From: a virus | Length of the DNA: 30,329 nt | Strand: one strand, 5' to 3' | Virus record (IMG/VR): IMGVR_UViG_3300027279_000178 | Location: 1-30,329 of that record | In this document: piece by piece, positions 12,809 to 20,238 of the stretch | How the letters are laid out: each line of letters begins with the position of its first letter | Position numbering within the stretch: the stretch's first letter is position 1 | The notes under the pieces: model-generated | Databases searched by the model: none | What the model was told of the DNA's origin: nothing | The model's input: the letters and a program-made list of their open reading frames with translations, nothing else | Made by a program: the position numbers and the translations under genes

Positions 12809-13617
12809 GGAACGCGTTGATCGGACTGCTGATTCTGGCCTATCTGAGCACCCTGGCCATGAGCGCGGGCCACCTGGCCCAGTGGTACGCCCTTTCCCTG
12901 GGGGCCCTGCCCCCCTGGCTGGCCTGGGGCCTGGCGGGGAGCCTGGAGTTCACGGCCTTCCTTCTCTCCCTCCTCTCCAACTCCCTCCTCCGGGGCTCCT
13001 CCTGGGCCTCGGGCGGGGCCCTGGCCGCTCTGCTCCTGGTGTGGATGGGGAACGCCCTCTCCATGCGCCGGGCGGCCCCCGAGCTTCCCACCTGGGAGAC
13101 CTTGGCCATGAGCCTCTTCGTCCCCGTGGGGACCTGGGTGGTGGGGAAGGTGGTGGGGGAGCTCCTTGCCTGGCGGCCACCCCACCTGGCCGGGGTGGCC
13201 GCTAGGGGGAAGGAGGTGGCCAGCGCGGATGGCCACTCCCCTGGCCAGATGGCCACTCCCCTGGCCACCCCTAGGACCGATGTGGCCACCCGGGAAGGGG
13301 GACTGGCCACCCCTGACCGGATCGGGGCGGCCCAGGTGGACAGGGGTGGCCACTTCCCCCGGGACGAGGCTGAGCCCACGGCCACGCTTAGGGTGAAGCG
13401 GAGCGTGGACATGGAGTGGACACTGGAAGGCCGGGCGGTGGAGGTGGTCAGGGCTCTGTCCGCCCACGGCGGTCCCGTGGCCGTGGCCAGGTTGGCCGCG
13501 GAGCTAGGGTGGCCACGGACCACCGTGAGGCGGTACCTTGAACGCTTGGAGGAGGAGGGGGTGGCCATCCGGACGGAAGAGGGGTGGACCCTGGCCAGGG
13601 AGGTGGCCAGTGTTTGA
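12805..13617 (+). CDS. Four-helix membrane protein with C-terminal winged-helix domain
   Basis: This 270-residue protein has a membrane half and a DNA-binding half. Hydrophobic segments lie at about residues 4-25, 33-60, 68-88 and 100-122. A low-complexity Gly/Pro/Thr linker (about 128-200) follows. The last 65 residues are a winged helix: EVVRALSAHGGPVAVARLAAELG, WPRTTVRRYLERLEEEGVAIRTEEGW. This layout resembles DUF2637-type transfer/regulatory membrane proteins of actinobacterial elements in architecture; I cannot claim homology. The linker DNA is packed with TGGCCA palindromes that might be binding sites for the protein itself. ATG 12805 overlaps the tiny gene before it; its ribosome site is weak. 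Confidence 0.7.
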   Translation: MRNALIGLLILAYLSTLAMSAGHLAQWYALSLGALPPWLAWGLAGSLEFTAFLLSLLSNSLLRGSSWASGGALAALLLVWMGNALSMRRAAPELPTWETLAMSLFVPVGTWVVGKVVGELLAWRPPHLAGVAARGKEVASADGHSPGQMATPLATPRTDVATREGGLATPDRIGAAQVDRGGHFPRDEAEPTATLRVKRSVDMEWTLEGRAVEVVRALSAHGGPVAVARLAAELGWPRTTVRRYLERLEEEGVAIRTEEGWTLAREVASV

Positions 13618-13652
13618 GAACAAGGAGTTGTGGCGGGCCCAGTGGGTGGCCA
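13217..13652. repeat. Cluster of 14 TGGCCA palindromes
   Basis: TGGCCA begins at 13217, 13230, 13242, 13250, 13262, 13283, 13304, 13347, 13484, 13510, 13562, 13592, 13604 and 13647. Eight fall in the first 136 bases. They occur in all three codon positions of the host gene, so the repeat is not a protein motif. Several spacings are near whole helical turns (21, 21, 43, 43). The cluster spans the linker and winged-helix part of the membrane protein gene and the start of the next gene. Confidence 0.7.
13228..13267. repeat. Perfect 20-bp tandem duplication within the TGGCCA cluster
   Basis: The 20 bases 13228-13247 are repeated exactly at 13248-13267; each unit contains two TGGCCA palindromes separated by CTCCCC. 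Because 20 is not a multiple of three, the two copies are read in different frames. Confidence 0.9.
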
Positions 13653-14062
13653 CGGCCCTATGGCGGGTGGTCCACGGGGAGGCCAGGTGGATTCCCCTGA
13701 GCCCGGAGGACCCCCGGCCCTCCAAAGGCCCCCCGGCGGCGTCCTACGCCCTGATCACCCGTCAAACCGACTCCCCGGCCTACCTGCCCGTGTACGTCCC
13801 CCCGCTGTCCGACCTGGGGGTAGAGCGGGAGCACCTGCGCCTGTGGCGGTCGGACTACCAGGCCTTCCTCCGCGGGCTCCACCCTGGGGAGCGCCAGGTG
13901 CTGGAGGCCTGGTTAGGGAAGGGGAAGGCCACCCCCCTGGCGGTGTGGAACGCCTCGGCCAGGCGGCTCCAGATCACAGCCCCCCTGGACGCGGTGGACC
14001 TCTTCGTGCGCCTGGCCAGGCGCGTCACCCTAGACACCCCCCCACCCCCTGAGGTAAAGTAG
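13610..14062 (+). CDS. Unknown protein, last gene of the early operon
   Basis: This 150-residue protein starts at GTG 13610 with GGGAGGT five bases upstream, overlapping the membrane protein gene by eight bases. It has an N-terminal Trp-rich helix (ELWRAQWVATALWRVVHGEARW), a Pro-rich middle and a helical C-terminal half (RLWRSDYQAFLRGLHPGERQVLEAWLG, DAVDLFVRLARRV). No family is recognised. Its last ten codons (TLDTPPPPEVK) are written by late promoter B, whose C-rich spacer encodes the prolines, so the coding end and the promoter coincide. Confidence 0.65.
   Translation: MFENKELWRAQWVATALWRVVHGEARWIPLSPEDPRPSKGPPAASYALITRQTDSPAYLPVYVPPLSDLGVEREHLRLWRSDYQAFLRGLHPGERQVLEAWLGKGKATPLAVWNASARRLQITAPLDAVDLFVRLARRVTLDTPPPPEVK
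14031..14060 (+). promoter_or_regulatory. Late promoter B (terminase/portal operon)
   Basis: TAGACA (14031-14036), an 18-base spacer C7-A-C5-TGAGG and TAAAGT (14055-14060). The layout is the same as at 6222-6193 and 22025-22054. It lies inside the end of the preceding gene. Confidence 0.8.
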
Positions 14063-14081
14063 GGTTAAGGTTGGGTAAGTG

Positions 14082-14104
14082 CCCCCTGGGGAAGCCCCAG
14101 GGGG
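14082..14104 (+). promoter_or_regulatory. Conserved late-leader hairpin, copy B
   Basis: A 10-bp stem CCCCCTGGGG/CCCCAGGGGG with loop AAG, preceded by the invariant AAGGTTGGGTAAGTG. It has one extra C in the 3' arm relative to the other copies, yet still pairs, so the structure is kept while sequence varies. Confidence 0.85.
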
Positions 14105-14127
14105 TAGGCCTTTTGGGAGGGGGGCGT

Positions 14128-14385
14128 GTGGACGAGCGCGTGGATGGGCTCATGCGCGTGGTGGAAGGTCTCTTGGACGAGCTGGCCCACCAGGGCGTGC
14201 CCGAGGAGAGGCTCCGCGTCTACCGGGAGGAGCTCCTGGCCCTCCGGATCTACACCCGGATGCGGGCGGAGCGGGACCGCCCCAGCTCCCTCTGGGCCAA
14301 CCCGCGTCTCTGGCTGGTCCTGGCCCTGCTCCTGGCCATTGTCGGCGCTATGATGGGCCTGCCCGTCCACAAGCTCTTCCCCTGA
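14128..14385 (+). CDS. Small membrane protein, first gene of late operon B
   Basis: This 85-residue protein has a charged helical N-terminal half (RVVEGLLDELAHQGVPEERL, REELLALRIYTRMRAERDR) and one C-terminal membrane helix (LWLVLALLLAIVGAMMGL) with a short tail. GTG 14128 has GGGAGG seven bases upstream; a longer frame would begin in the leader hairpin and is rejected. Membrane proteins at this place in Mu-like phages take part in lysis or are of unknown role; a holin or spanin-like partner to the endolysin is possible. Not further assignable. Confidence 0.6.
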   Translation: MDERVDGLMRVVEGLLDELAHQGVPEERLRVYREELLALRIYTRMRAERDRPSSLWANPRLWLVLALLLAIVGAMMGLPVHKLFP

Positions 14386-14394
14386 GGAGGTGCG

Positions 14395-14721
14395 ATGTTT
14401 CGCGATCCAAACCGTCCGAAGCTGATCCGGGGAGCCGTGCTGCAGGTGCTCTACCTGCATGCGATGGGAACTGAGTCGCCCCTCAACGTGGCGGACCCCT
14501 ACGCCATGCCCAGGGGGGTCCTGGTGAGGACCCTAGAGTACTCCCACATCCTCCCTGCCCGTCCTGAGCTCAACGCCGCCGTGCGCTACCTCCAGGAGAA
14601 GGGCTACCTCAGGGCCGAGTGGGACGAGGACGGGGAGTTCCGCGTGATCCGGCTCACCGAGAAGGGCATAGACCTGGTGGAGGGGTCCATCCGGGATGCC
14701 GGGGTCCTCCTGCCGCGGTGA
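14395..14721 (+). CDS. Winged-helix protein upstream of the terminase
   Basis: This 108-residue protein has a winged-helix pattern: KLIRGAVLQVLYLHAMGTES, then ELNAAVRYLQEKGYLRAEWDEDGEFRVIRLTEKGIDLVEGS, where the two strands flanking DEDG form the wing. A similar small winged-helix gene lies just before the terminase small subunit in several Mu-like prophages. It has a strong ribosome site (GAGGAGGTGCG). It may help DNA recognition during packaging or regulate late genes; the sequence alone does not decide. Confidence 0.7.
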   Translation: MFRDPNRPKLIRGAVLQVLYLHAMGTESPLNVADPYAMPRGVLVRTLEYSHILPARPELNAAVRYLQEKGYLRAEWDEDGEFRVIRLTEKGIDLVEGSIRDAGVLLPR

Positions 14722-14727
14722 AGGACG

Positions 14728-14910
14728 ATGGACGTCCGGGAAGAACTCCACGCCATCTCCGTGGCCATCCGCCGGTACCAGGAGGAGACCCTGGCCGAGA
14801 TCCGGAAGCTCCGCCAGGAACTAGAGGAGGAGCGGAGGCACCACAGGACCGAGCGCTGGCTCATCGCCGTCCTGCTGGTGGTGGCCTTGGTGGGGTGGGT
14901 GCGGTCGTGA
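14728..14910 (+). CDS. Small coiled-coil/membrane protein (Mu gp26 position)
   Basis: This 60-residue protein has a coiled-coil (VAIRRYQEETLAEIRKLRQ, ELEEERRHHRTER) followed by a C-terminal membrane helix (WLIAVLLVVALVGWV). It lies directly before the terminase small subunit, where Mu-like phages encode a small DUF2730-type membrane coiled-coil protein, although in those the membrane helix is usually N-terminal. The stop overlaps the next GTG start (GTGA). Confidence 0.65.
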   Translation: MDVREELHAISVAIRRYQEETLAEIRKLRQELEEERRHHRTERWLIAVLLVVALVGWVRS

Positions 14911-15446
14911 AGCTCCACTACCGCAGGCACCGCCTCTGCAAGGTCTGCGCGCTCCCGGACGAGGTACGGGAGCGGGTGGACGCCATGCTCCTGGGCGAGG
15001 AGACCGAGGAGGACGGGCGCCCCTACACCCTGGAGGGCATCGCCCGCTGGCTCCAGGCCCAAGGGTATGAAGCCTCCCCCTCGGGCCTACACCGCCACGC
15101 CCGGCACCTGGCCCCGGCCCTGGATCAAGTGCTGCAGATGGAGCGCCTGGTGGAGGCGGTGGAGGAGGCCACGGGTAAGCGCCTCTCCTACGCCGCCGCA
15201 TTGGCCAACATCGTGGTGCACAAGGCCCTCCGCTACCTGGACGGGCTGGAGCTGGGGGAGGCGGAGGTGGACCCGGAGAAGGTGGTGCGCCTCGGGCTGG
15301 AGGCGGCCCGGGTGGCCCTCTCCCTGGAGCGGATAGACCGCTCCCTCAGGCAGGAGGCGGCGGAGAAGGTGGAAAAGGCCCTCCGGGTGCGGGAGATTGA
15401 GCCTGAGGTGATTGAGGCCATCAAGCGGGACCTCTATGGGCTTTGA
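14907..15446 (+). CDS. Terminase small subunit (Mu gp27-like, DUF3486 type)
   Basis: This 179-residue protein precedes and overlaps the large terminase gene. Its N-terminus has a CKVC pair in a basic context, followed by LPDEVRERVDAMLLGEE, YTLEGIARWLQAQGYEASPSGLHRHARHL (a helix-turn-helix-like block in which LHRHARHL is the recognition region) and long C-terminal helices. This is the pattern of Mu gp27, which recognises the phage end for headful packaging. GTG 14907 overlaps the previous stop; the longer upstream frame is out-of-frame reading of earlier genes. Confidence 0.8.
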   Translation: MKLHYRRHRLCKVCALPDEVRERVDAMLLGEETEEDGRPYTLEGIARWLQAQGYEASPSGLHRHARHLAPALDQVLQMERLVEAVEEATGKRLSYAAALANIVVHKALRYLDGLELGEAEVDPEKVVRLGLEAARVALSLERIDRSLRQEAAEKVEKALRVREIEPEVIEAIKRDLYGL

Positions 15447-16713
15447 CCTCCTCCCTTACCAGCGGACGTGGATCCGGGACGAGAGCCGCTTCAAGATCGG
15501 CCTCTGGTCCCGCCAGACGGGCAAATCCTTCGCCCTCACCCTCGAGGCCGCCCTCCACGCCGTGGAGCACCGGGGGAGCACCTGGGTCCTCCTCTCGGCG
15601 GGGGAGAGGCAGAGCCGGGAGCTGGCCGAGAAGACCAAGGCCCACCTAGACGCCATGCGGCAGATGGCCACCCTCATGGAGAGCCGCTTCTTCGAGGGGG
15701 GCGAGAGCGTGACCCAGCTGGAGATCCGCCTGCCCAACCTCTCCCGCCTCATCTTCCTCCCCGCCAACCCCCGCACCGCCCGCGGCTACACGGGGAACGT
15801 GGTCCTGGACGAGTTCGCCTTCCACCAGGACTCCGAGGCCATCTGGGCGGCCATGTACCCCATCATCACCCGGAGGCCCGACCTCAAGATCCGGGTGATG
15901 AGTACCCCCAACGGCCCCCGGGGGAAGTTCTGGGAGCTCTGGGAGAAGGGCGGGCCCGCCTGGAGCCGCCACAAGGTCACCATCTACGACGCCGTGGCCC
16001 AGGGCCTGCCCGTGGACCCCGAGGAGCTCCGCGCGGGCCTGGCGGACGACTTCATCTGGCAGCAGGAGTACCTTTGCGAGTTCCTGAGCGCCGAGGAAGC
16101 CTTCCTGCCCTGGAGCCTCATCCTGGAGGCCGAGGCCCGGGAGGACCCCCGGGGCCCCTGGAACCCCGACCAGGCCTACCTGGGGGTGGACGTGGGCCGC
16201 CACCGGGACCTCACCGTCTTCGTGGTCCTGGAGCGGGTGGGGGACGTCTACTGGGTGCGCCTCCTGGAGACGCTGCACCGGGCCCCCTTCGCCCAGCAGG
16301 AGGCCCGCCTCCACGCCCTCCTGCCCCAGGTGCGCCGGGCCTGCCTGGACGCCACGGGCCTCGGGGAGATGCTGGCGGAGAACGCCCGCCGGGCCTTCGG
16401 CTACAGGGTGGAGCCGGTGAAGTTCACCCCCGAGGTCAAGGCCGACCTGGCCCAGCGCCCCCGCCTCTTCTTTGAGGACCGCAGGGTGCGCATCCCCGAG
16501 GACCGGGCCCTCCGAGAGGACCTCCACAGCGTGCGCCGGATCGTCACCCCCTCCGGGAACGTGCGCTACGACGCCGAGCGCTCGGAGAGGGGCCACGCCG
16601 ACCGCTTCTGGGCCCTGGCCCTGGCCCTCCACGCCGCCGAGAACCCGAGGGGCCCCGTGGAGTACAAGAGCGTCCTCCGCCGGGCCTTCGCGGGCTGGAA
16701 AGGAGCCTTCTGA
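15436..16713 (+). CDS. Terminase large subunit (Mu gp28-like)
   Basis: This 425-residue motor packages DNA into the head. An adenine-binding LLPYQRTWI is followed by the Walker A-like SRQTGKS (25-31) and Walker B VVLDEFAF (about 122-129, Asp125-Glu126). The motor coupling STPNGPRGKF lies near 156. The RNase H-like nuclease domain begins with YLGVDVGRHRDLTVFVVLE (Asp252), followed by ACLDATGLGEML and a C-terminal HADRFWALALALHAAE. ATG 15436 overlaps the small subunit gene by 11 bases. It is shorter than Mu gp28 but has all motor and nuclease blocks. Confidence 0.92.
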   Translation: MGFDLLPYQRTWIRDESRFKIGLWSRQTGKSFALTLEAALHAVEHRGSTWVLLSAGERQSRELAEKTKAHLDAMRQMATLMESRFFEGGESVTQLEIRLPNLSRLIFLPANPRTARGYTGNVVLDEFAFHQDSEAIWAAMYPIITRRPDLKIRVMSTPNGPRGKFWELWEKGGPAWSRHKVTIYDAVAQGLPVDPEELRAGLADDFIWQQEYLCEFLSAEEAFLPWSLILEAEAREDPRGPWNPDQAYLGVDVGRHRDLTVFVVLERVGDVYWVRLLETLHRAPFAQQEARLHALLPQVRRACLDATGLGEMLAENARRAFGYRVEPVKFTPEVKADLAQRPRLFFEDRRVRIPEDRALREDLHSVRRIVTPSGNVRYDAERSERGHADRFWALALALHAAENPRGPVEYKSVLRRAFAGWKGAF

Positions 16714-18221
16714 TGCCCATCTTAGACCAGTACGGACGCCCAATCCCCACGGAGCCCCCCAAGGCGGCCCGGGGCAGTCTGCCGGTGTGGCGGCCCTTCG
16801 CCGGCTACCCCTCCCGCGGCCTCACCCCCGAGCGGCTAGCCCGGATCCTCCGGGAGGGGGCCGAAGGCTACCTGGCCGAGCAGGCGGAGCTCTTCCTGGA
16901 GATGGAGGAGAAGGACGCCCTCCTCTTCTCCCTCCTCCGGACCCGGAAGCTCGCCGTCATCGGCCTGGACTGGCGGCTGGAGCCCGCCGAGGCCTCCCGC
17001 CAGGGGAGGCGGGTCCTCGGGGCCCTGGAGGAGGTGTGGTGGAACCTCCCCTTGGAGAACCTGATGCTAGACCTCCTCTCCGCCATCCCCCAGGGGGTGA
17101 GCGTGGTGGCCGTGGCCTGGGAGTGGGACGGCCTCCTCTGGCGGCCCGCCCAGTTCCGCTGGGTCCACCCCGGGGCCCTGGCCTACGAGGAGGCCCACGA
17201 CCGCTTCCTCCTGGTGGGGGAGCGGGGGGAGGCGGAACCCTTCGCCTTCGGAGCGGCCATAGAGCACCGCTACAAGGCCCGCTCGGGCCTCCCCACCCGG
17301 GCCGGGCTCATGCGGAGCCTGGCCTGGCTCTACCTCTTCAAGCACTACGCCCTCAAGGACTGGGTGGTCTTCGCCGAGACCTACGGCCAGCCGTACCGCA
17401 TCGGTCGGTACGACCCCGCCGCCGGGGAGGAGGAGCGGCGGCGGCTGGAGGAGGCGGTGCGCTCCTTGGGGGCGGACGCTGCCGGGGTCATCTCCAAGGA
17501 CACGGAGATCCAGATCCTGGAGGCGGCCAAGGGCCAGGGCCCCCAGGTGTACGAGAGCCTGATCCGCCTCGTGAACCGGGAGATGGCCCAGGCGGTCCTG
17601 GGGCAGACCCTCACCTCCAGCGAGGGGGACGGGGGGAGCTACGCCCTGGCCAAGGTGCACGAGCGGGTGCGGATAGACCTCCTCCGGGCCGACGCCCGCG
17701 CCCTGGCCAAGACCCTCCGGGAGGGGCTCATCCGCCCCTTTGTGGCCTTCAACTTCGGCCCCGAGCTCCTGAACCTCGCCCCCTACCCCGTGCCCGAGGT
17801 GGAGGAGGAGCGGGACCTGGAGAGCCGGGCCCGGGTGCTCCAGGCCCTCCAGGGCATGGGCCTCGCCCTGCCCGAGGCCTGGCTCCGGGAGGAGTTCGGG
17901 GTGCCCGCCCCCGGGGAAGGGGAGGCGGTCCTCTCCGCCCGCGCCCTCCAGGAAAGGCGGCCCCGGGGCATGGTGGCGGGGCAGGCCTTCGTGGACGCCC
18001 TGGCGGACCGCCTCCTGGAGCGGGCCCCCATGCCCGGCCTCCCCGACCTCCTCCGGGCCATCGCCGAAGCCCAGGACTACGAGGACCTGAGGCAGCGCCT
18101 CCTCGCCCTCTACCCCGGCATCCCCTTCGCCGAGCTGGCCCAGCTCCTGGACGCGGCCTTGACCCTCTCGGAGCTGGCGGGCAGGCTGGCCCAGCGCCAG
18201 GACAGTGGCCTGGATGGTTGA
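16713..18221 (+). CDS. Portal protein (Mu gp29-like, DUF935 type)
   Basis: This 502-residue protein forms the portal ring through which DNA enters the head. Typical blocks are the N-terminal GRPI and RGLTPERLARILREGAEGYL, LLRTRKLAVIGLDWRLEPA, EWDGLLWRPAQFRWVHP, KHYALKDWVVFAETYGQPYRIGRYDP, and MAQAVLGQTLTSSEGDGGSYALAKVHERV. This series is characteristic of the Mu-type portal family and the length agrees. The ATG overlaps the terminase stop (TGATG). The C-terminal 100 residues are helical and less conserved in the family. Confidence 0.93.
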   Translation: MPILDQYGRPIPTEPPKAARGSLPVWRPFAGYPSRGLTPERLARILREGAEGYLAEQAELFLEMEEKDALLFSLLRTRKLAVIGLDWRLEPAEASRQGRRVLGALEEVWWNLPLENLMLDLLSAIPQGVSVVAVAWEWDGLLWRPAQFRWVHPGALAYEEAHDRFLLVGERGEAEPFAFGAAIEHRYKARSGLPTRAGLMRSLAWLYLFKHYALKDWVVFAETYGQPYRIGRYDPAAGEEERRRLEEAVRSLGADAAGVISKDTEIQILEAAKGQGPQVYESLIRLVNREMAQAVLGQTLTSSEGDGGSYALAKVHERVRIDLLRADARALAKTLREGLIRPFVAFNFGPELLNLAPYPVPEVEEERDLESRARVLQALQGMGLALPEAWLREEFGVPAPGEGEAVLSARALQERRPRGMVAGQAFVDALADRLLERAPMPGLPDLLRAIAEAQDYEDLRQRLLALYPGIPFAELAQLLDAALTLSELAGRLAQRQDSGLDG

Positions 18222-19395
18222 GCCCGACCCCTTGAAGCCCGAGGAGGCCCTGGCCTGGTTCCGGGCCAGGCTCCCCCTCCCCGACCCCGAGTTCCGGGCC
18301 CTCCGGGAGGAGGCGAGGCGCCGGGCCTTCTGGGTCTCGGGCCTGGCCGCCTTGGACATGGTGCAGGAGGTCATGGACGCCCTGGAGGAGGCCCTGAGGG
18401 AGGGAACCACCTTCGGCGACTTCCAAAAGGCCCTCTCCGAGCGGGTGAAAAGCGCCTGGGGCGAGGGGAGCCGCCACCGCCTGGAGGCCGTCTTCCGCAC
18501 CAACCTCCAGCTGGCCTACGGGGCGGGGCGATGGAAGGAGGCCGTCTCCACCCGGGAGCTCAGGCCCTACTGGGGCCTCTCCGTGGTGCTGGACGGGCGC
18601 ACCTCCGAGGTGTGCAGGCTCCTGGCCGGGGTGGTTCTCCCCGCCGACGACCCCTTCTGGCGCACCCACGTCCCGCCCCTCCACTACAACTGCCGAACCG
18701 TCCTGGTCACCTACTCCCGGGAGGAGGGGGAGAGGCGGGCCTGGAGGGAGCCCCCGGTCCACGAGCCCCAGCCGGGCTTCGGCCGCTCCCCCACGGAAGA
18801 CGAGTGGAGCCCGGACCCCAAGGACTACCATCCCGAGCTCTGGGGGGCCTACCTGAGGGCCCTGGCCGCCCTGCCCGAGGCGAGGGACCGTCTCAGGCGG
18901 CTCGCGGAAAGCCGGGGCCGGGAAAAGCCAGAGCCCAGGGACTGGCTCTTTGCCGCCGGGACGATGGCGGGTAGCCCCTTCAACCGCAAGACCCGGTCTG
19001 TCCCCGAGAACCTGCGGTCCTCCCTTGGCGGCGGGCGGGCCACCGTGCTGGACATCCACGTGGCAAAGCGGGTTTCGGACGGGGACCTGGCCCCGGGCAC
19101 GTCCCCTGAGGTGTACGAGCGCCTGTGCCGCGAAGCCCCCGCCCACCCCGAGGCGGCCCTCTTCGCCTACACCCGGGCCCAGGGGCCGGTGCTGGCCGCC
19201 CTGGCTCCCGCCTCCTTCCTACCCGAGGGGATCCGCGGCCCCCGGCTCAGGGGCTTCTGGTTCGTGGTATACTCTTTCCACAGCGGGACGTTGGTGACCG
19301 GATACAGCGTCAACGTCCTGCGTGAGCTGGACATCCCGTGGGAGGAAGTGACGTGGCTCAAGAAGCCGCCCTGGCTTACCGCCCCCTCCAGCTAG
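18205..19395 (+). CDS. MuF-type head morphogenesis protein with C-terminal extension
   Basis: This 396-residue protein is minor head protein F (gp30), placed after the portal as in Mu. Residues 1-190 hold the MuF domain: EARRRAFWVSG, EALREGTTFGDFQKALSERV, LEAVFRTNLQLAYGAGRW, and the conserved close HVPPLHYNCRTVLVTYS. After about residue 240 a separate domain begins (SVPENLRSSLGGGRATVLD, ALFAYTRAQGPVLAALAP, GFWFVVYSFHSGTLVTGYSVN). MuF proteins of many phages carry C-terminal nuclease or other toxin-like domains delivered with the DNA; the strand-rich FWFVVYSFHSGTLVTGYS resembles their close, but no catalytic set can be proven. Start GTG 18205; ATG 18214 is an alternative. Confidence 0.85.
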   Translation: MAWMVEPDPLKPEEALAWFRARLPLPDPEFRALREEARRRAFWVSGLAALDMVQEVMDALEEALREGTTFGDFQKALSERVKSAWGEGSRHRLEAVFRTNLQLAYGAGRWKEAVSTRELRPYWGLSVVLDGRTSEVCRLLAGVVLPADDPFWRTHVPPLHYNCRTVLVTYSREEGERRAWREPPVHEPQPGFGRSPTEDEWSPDPKDYHPELWGAYLRALAALPEARDRLRRLAESRGREKPEPRDWLFAAGTMAGSPFNRKTRSVPENLRSSLGGGRATVLDIHVAKRVSDGDLAPGTSPEVYERLCREAPAHPEAALFAYTRAQGPVLAALAPASFLPEGIRGPRLRGFWFVVYSFHSGTLVTGYSVNVLRELDIPWEEVTWLKKPPWLTAPSS

Positions 19396-19643
19396 CCCGC
19401 GCCTACGTGGACTGGGTGCGGGAGCTTTTGGACCTGGGGGAAGAAGCGGACCCGGACGAGCTCCTGGAGGCCGTGGAGGAGTGGAGCCGCTTCCGCCACT
19501 ACCTCCAGGACGCCGCCCAGGAGGACCGGGAGGCCGTCCTGGCCCTGGCCCGGGAAGTGTTCGCCGAGAGGGCGAGGCTTGCGGCCCAGGGGTTTCCCGT
19601 GCCAGAGACCTGGGAGGCCTTCCTCCGGAGGTTGGGCCTTTGA
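19353..19643 (+). CDS. Small acidic protein, paralogue 1 after MuF
   Basis: This 96-residue acidic helical protein starts at GTG 19353, with GGAGG seven bases upstream, 43 bases inside the MuF gene. Key stretches are YVDWVRELLDLGEEADPDEL, EAVEEWSRFRHYLQDAAQED and the C-terminal WEAFLRRLGL. It aligns along its length with the next gene, also 96 residues (EAFLKRLGL at the end). An overlapping acidic protein right after a toxin-like extension suggests an immunity protein, which is inference from context. The equal lengths support both starts. Confidence 0.7.
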   Translation: MAQEAALAYRPLQLARAYVDWVRELLDLGEEADPDELLEAVEEWSRFRHYLQDAAQEDREAVLALAREVFAERARLAAQGFPVPETWEAFLRRLGL

Positions 19644-19652
19644 GGGCCGGGC

Positions 19653-19943
19653 ATGGCTACGGAAACCTTCCTGGCTCCACGCGATCCCCTAGGGTACGCC
19701 CGTTGGCTCTGGCAGGGCTACCTGGAGCTCTTAGAGGACCCCGACGGCTACGATGAGGTGTTCATCCTGGCCGAAGCCGAGGAGTGGCCGCTTTTCGTGG
19801 AGGCCTTGGCCCGCCTGGCCCAATCGGACCCCGTGGCAGCGATGGCCCTCGTGGACGAGGTGATGGCGCGGGCGGAGGAGCTGAGGGCCCTGGGGGTGCG
19901 CTTGGAGGACCGGGAGGCCTTTCTGAAGCGGTTGGGCTTGTGA
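19653..19943 (+). CDS. Small acidic protein, paralogue 2 after MuF
   Basis: This 96-residue protein is a diverged copy of the preceding gene product: ARWLWQGYLELLEDPDGYDE corresponds to its first helix, EAEEWPLFVEALARLAQSDP to the central acidic helix, and REAFLKRLGL to the last residues. ATG 19653 has GAGGG upstream. It is the last gene before a strong terminator. A duplicated immunity or chaperone-like protein is possible; no domain is recognised. Confidence 0.7.
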   Translation: MATETFLAPRDPLGYARWLWQGYLELLEDPDGYDEVFILAEAEEWPLFVEALARLAQSDPVAAMALVDEVMARAEELRALGVRLEDREAFLKRLGL

Positions 19944-19959
19944 GGACGGGGGGAGAACG

Positions 19960-19990
19960 GGGCCGGGGGAACCCCGGCCCTCCTCCTTTT
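19960..19990 (+). terminator. Intrinsic terminator of late operon B
   Basis: GGGCCGGGG (19960-19968), loop GAA and CCCCGGCCC (19972-19980) form a 9-bp all-GC stem followed by TCCTCCTTTT. It lies 16 bases after the last gene of the operon. Confidence 0.85.
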
Positions 19991-20238
19991 GGGCGTCCGG
20001 CCGTTCCCGGCGGATGGCCTTCTGCGCCCCTAGAAGCCCCCTAGAAGGCCCGGCCAGGACCACGCCTAACTTCCCCAACTAGGCCCCGCCACCCCCCCGC
20101 CTTCTCGGGCCTCTGAGGGCCGGTTTCTCCCTCCTGTTCACAGCGTCAAGCGTCCTTCAGGACGGGGTTAGGGCGAGTTTCTGACCTGGAGCGTGAGCGA
20201 TCCCCGCAACACGTACGTTAGTGTGGCCTTCTCACCGG
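19991..20238. other. Intergenic region with no gene seen
   Basis: I see no supported gene in these 250 bases. CGTCCTTCAGGACG, a 6-bp stem with a 2-base loop near 20153-20166, lies downstream of the minus-strand XRE gene and may end its transcript. The rest shows no repeat or promoter that I would defend. Confidence 0.5.

Noticed and set aside
13217-13304. CRISPR-like array
   Set aside because: The repeats are 6-base palindromes with irregular spacing and one 20-bp duplication inside a coding gene; there are no spacers of uniform length and no cas genes.
16472-18235. Long plus-strand frame of 587 codons over the portal gene
   Set aside because: It is Pro/Gly/Arg low complexity in the wrong frame; the portal frame is unambiguous.
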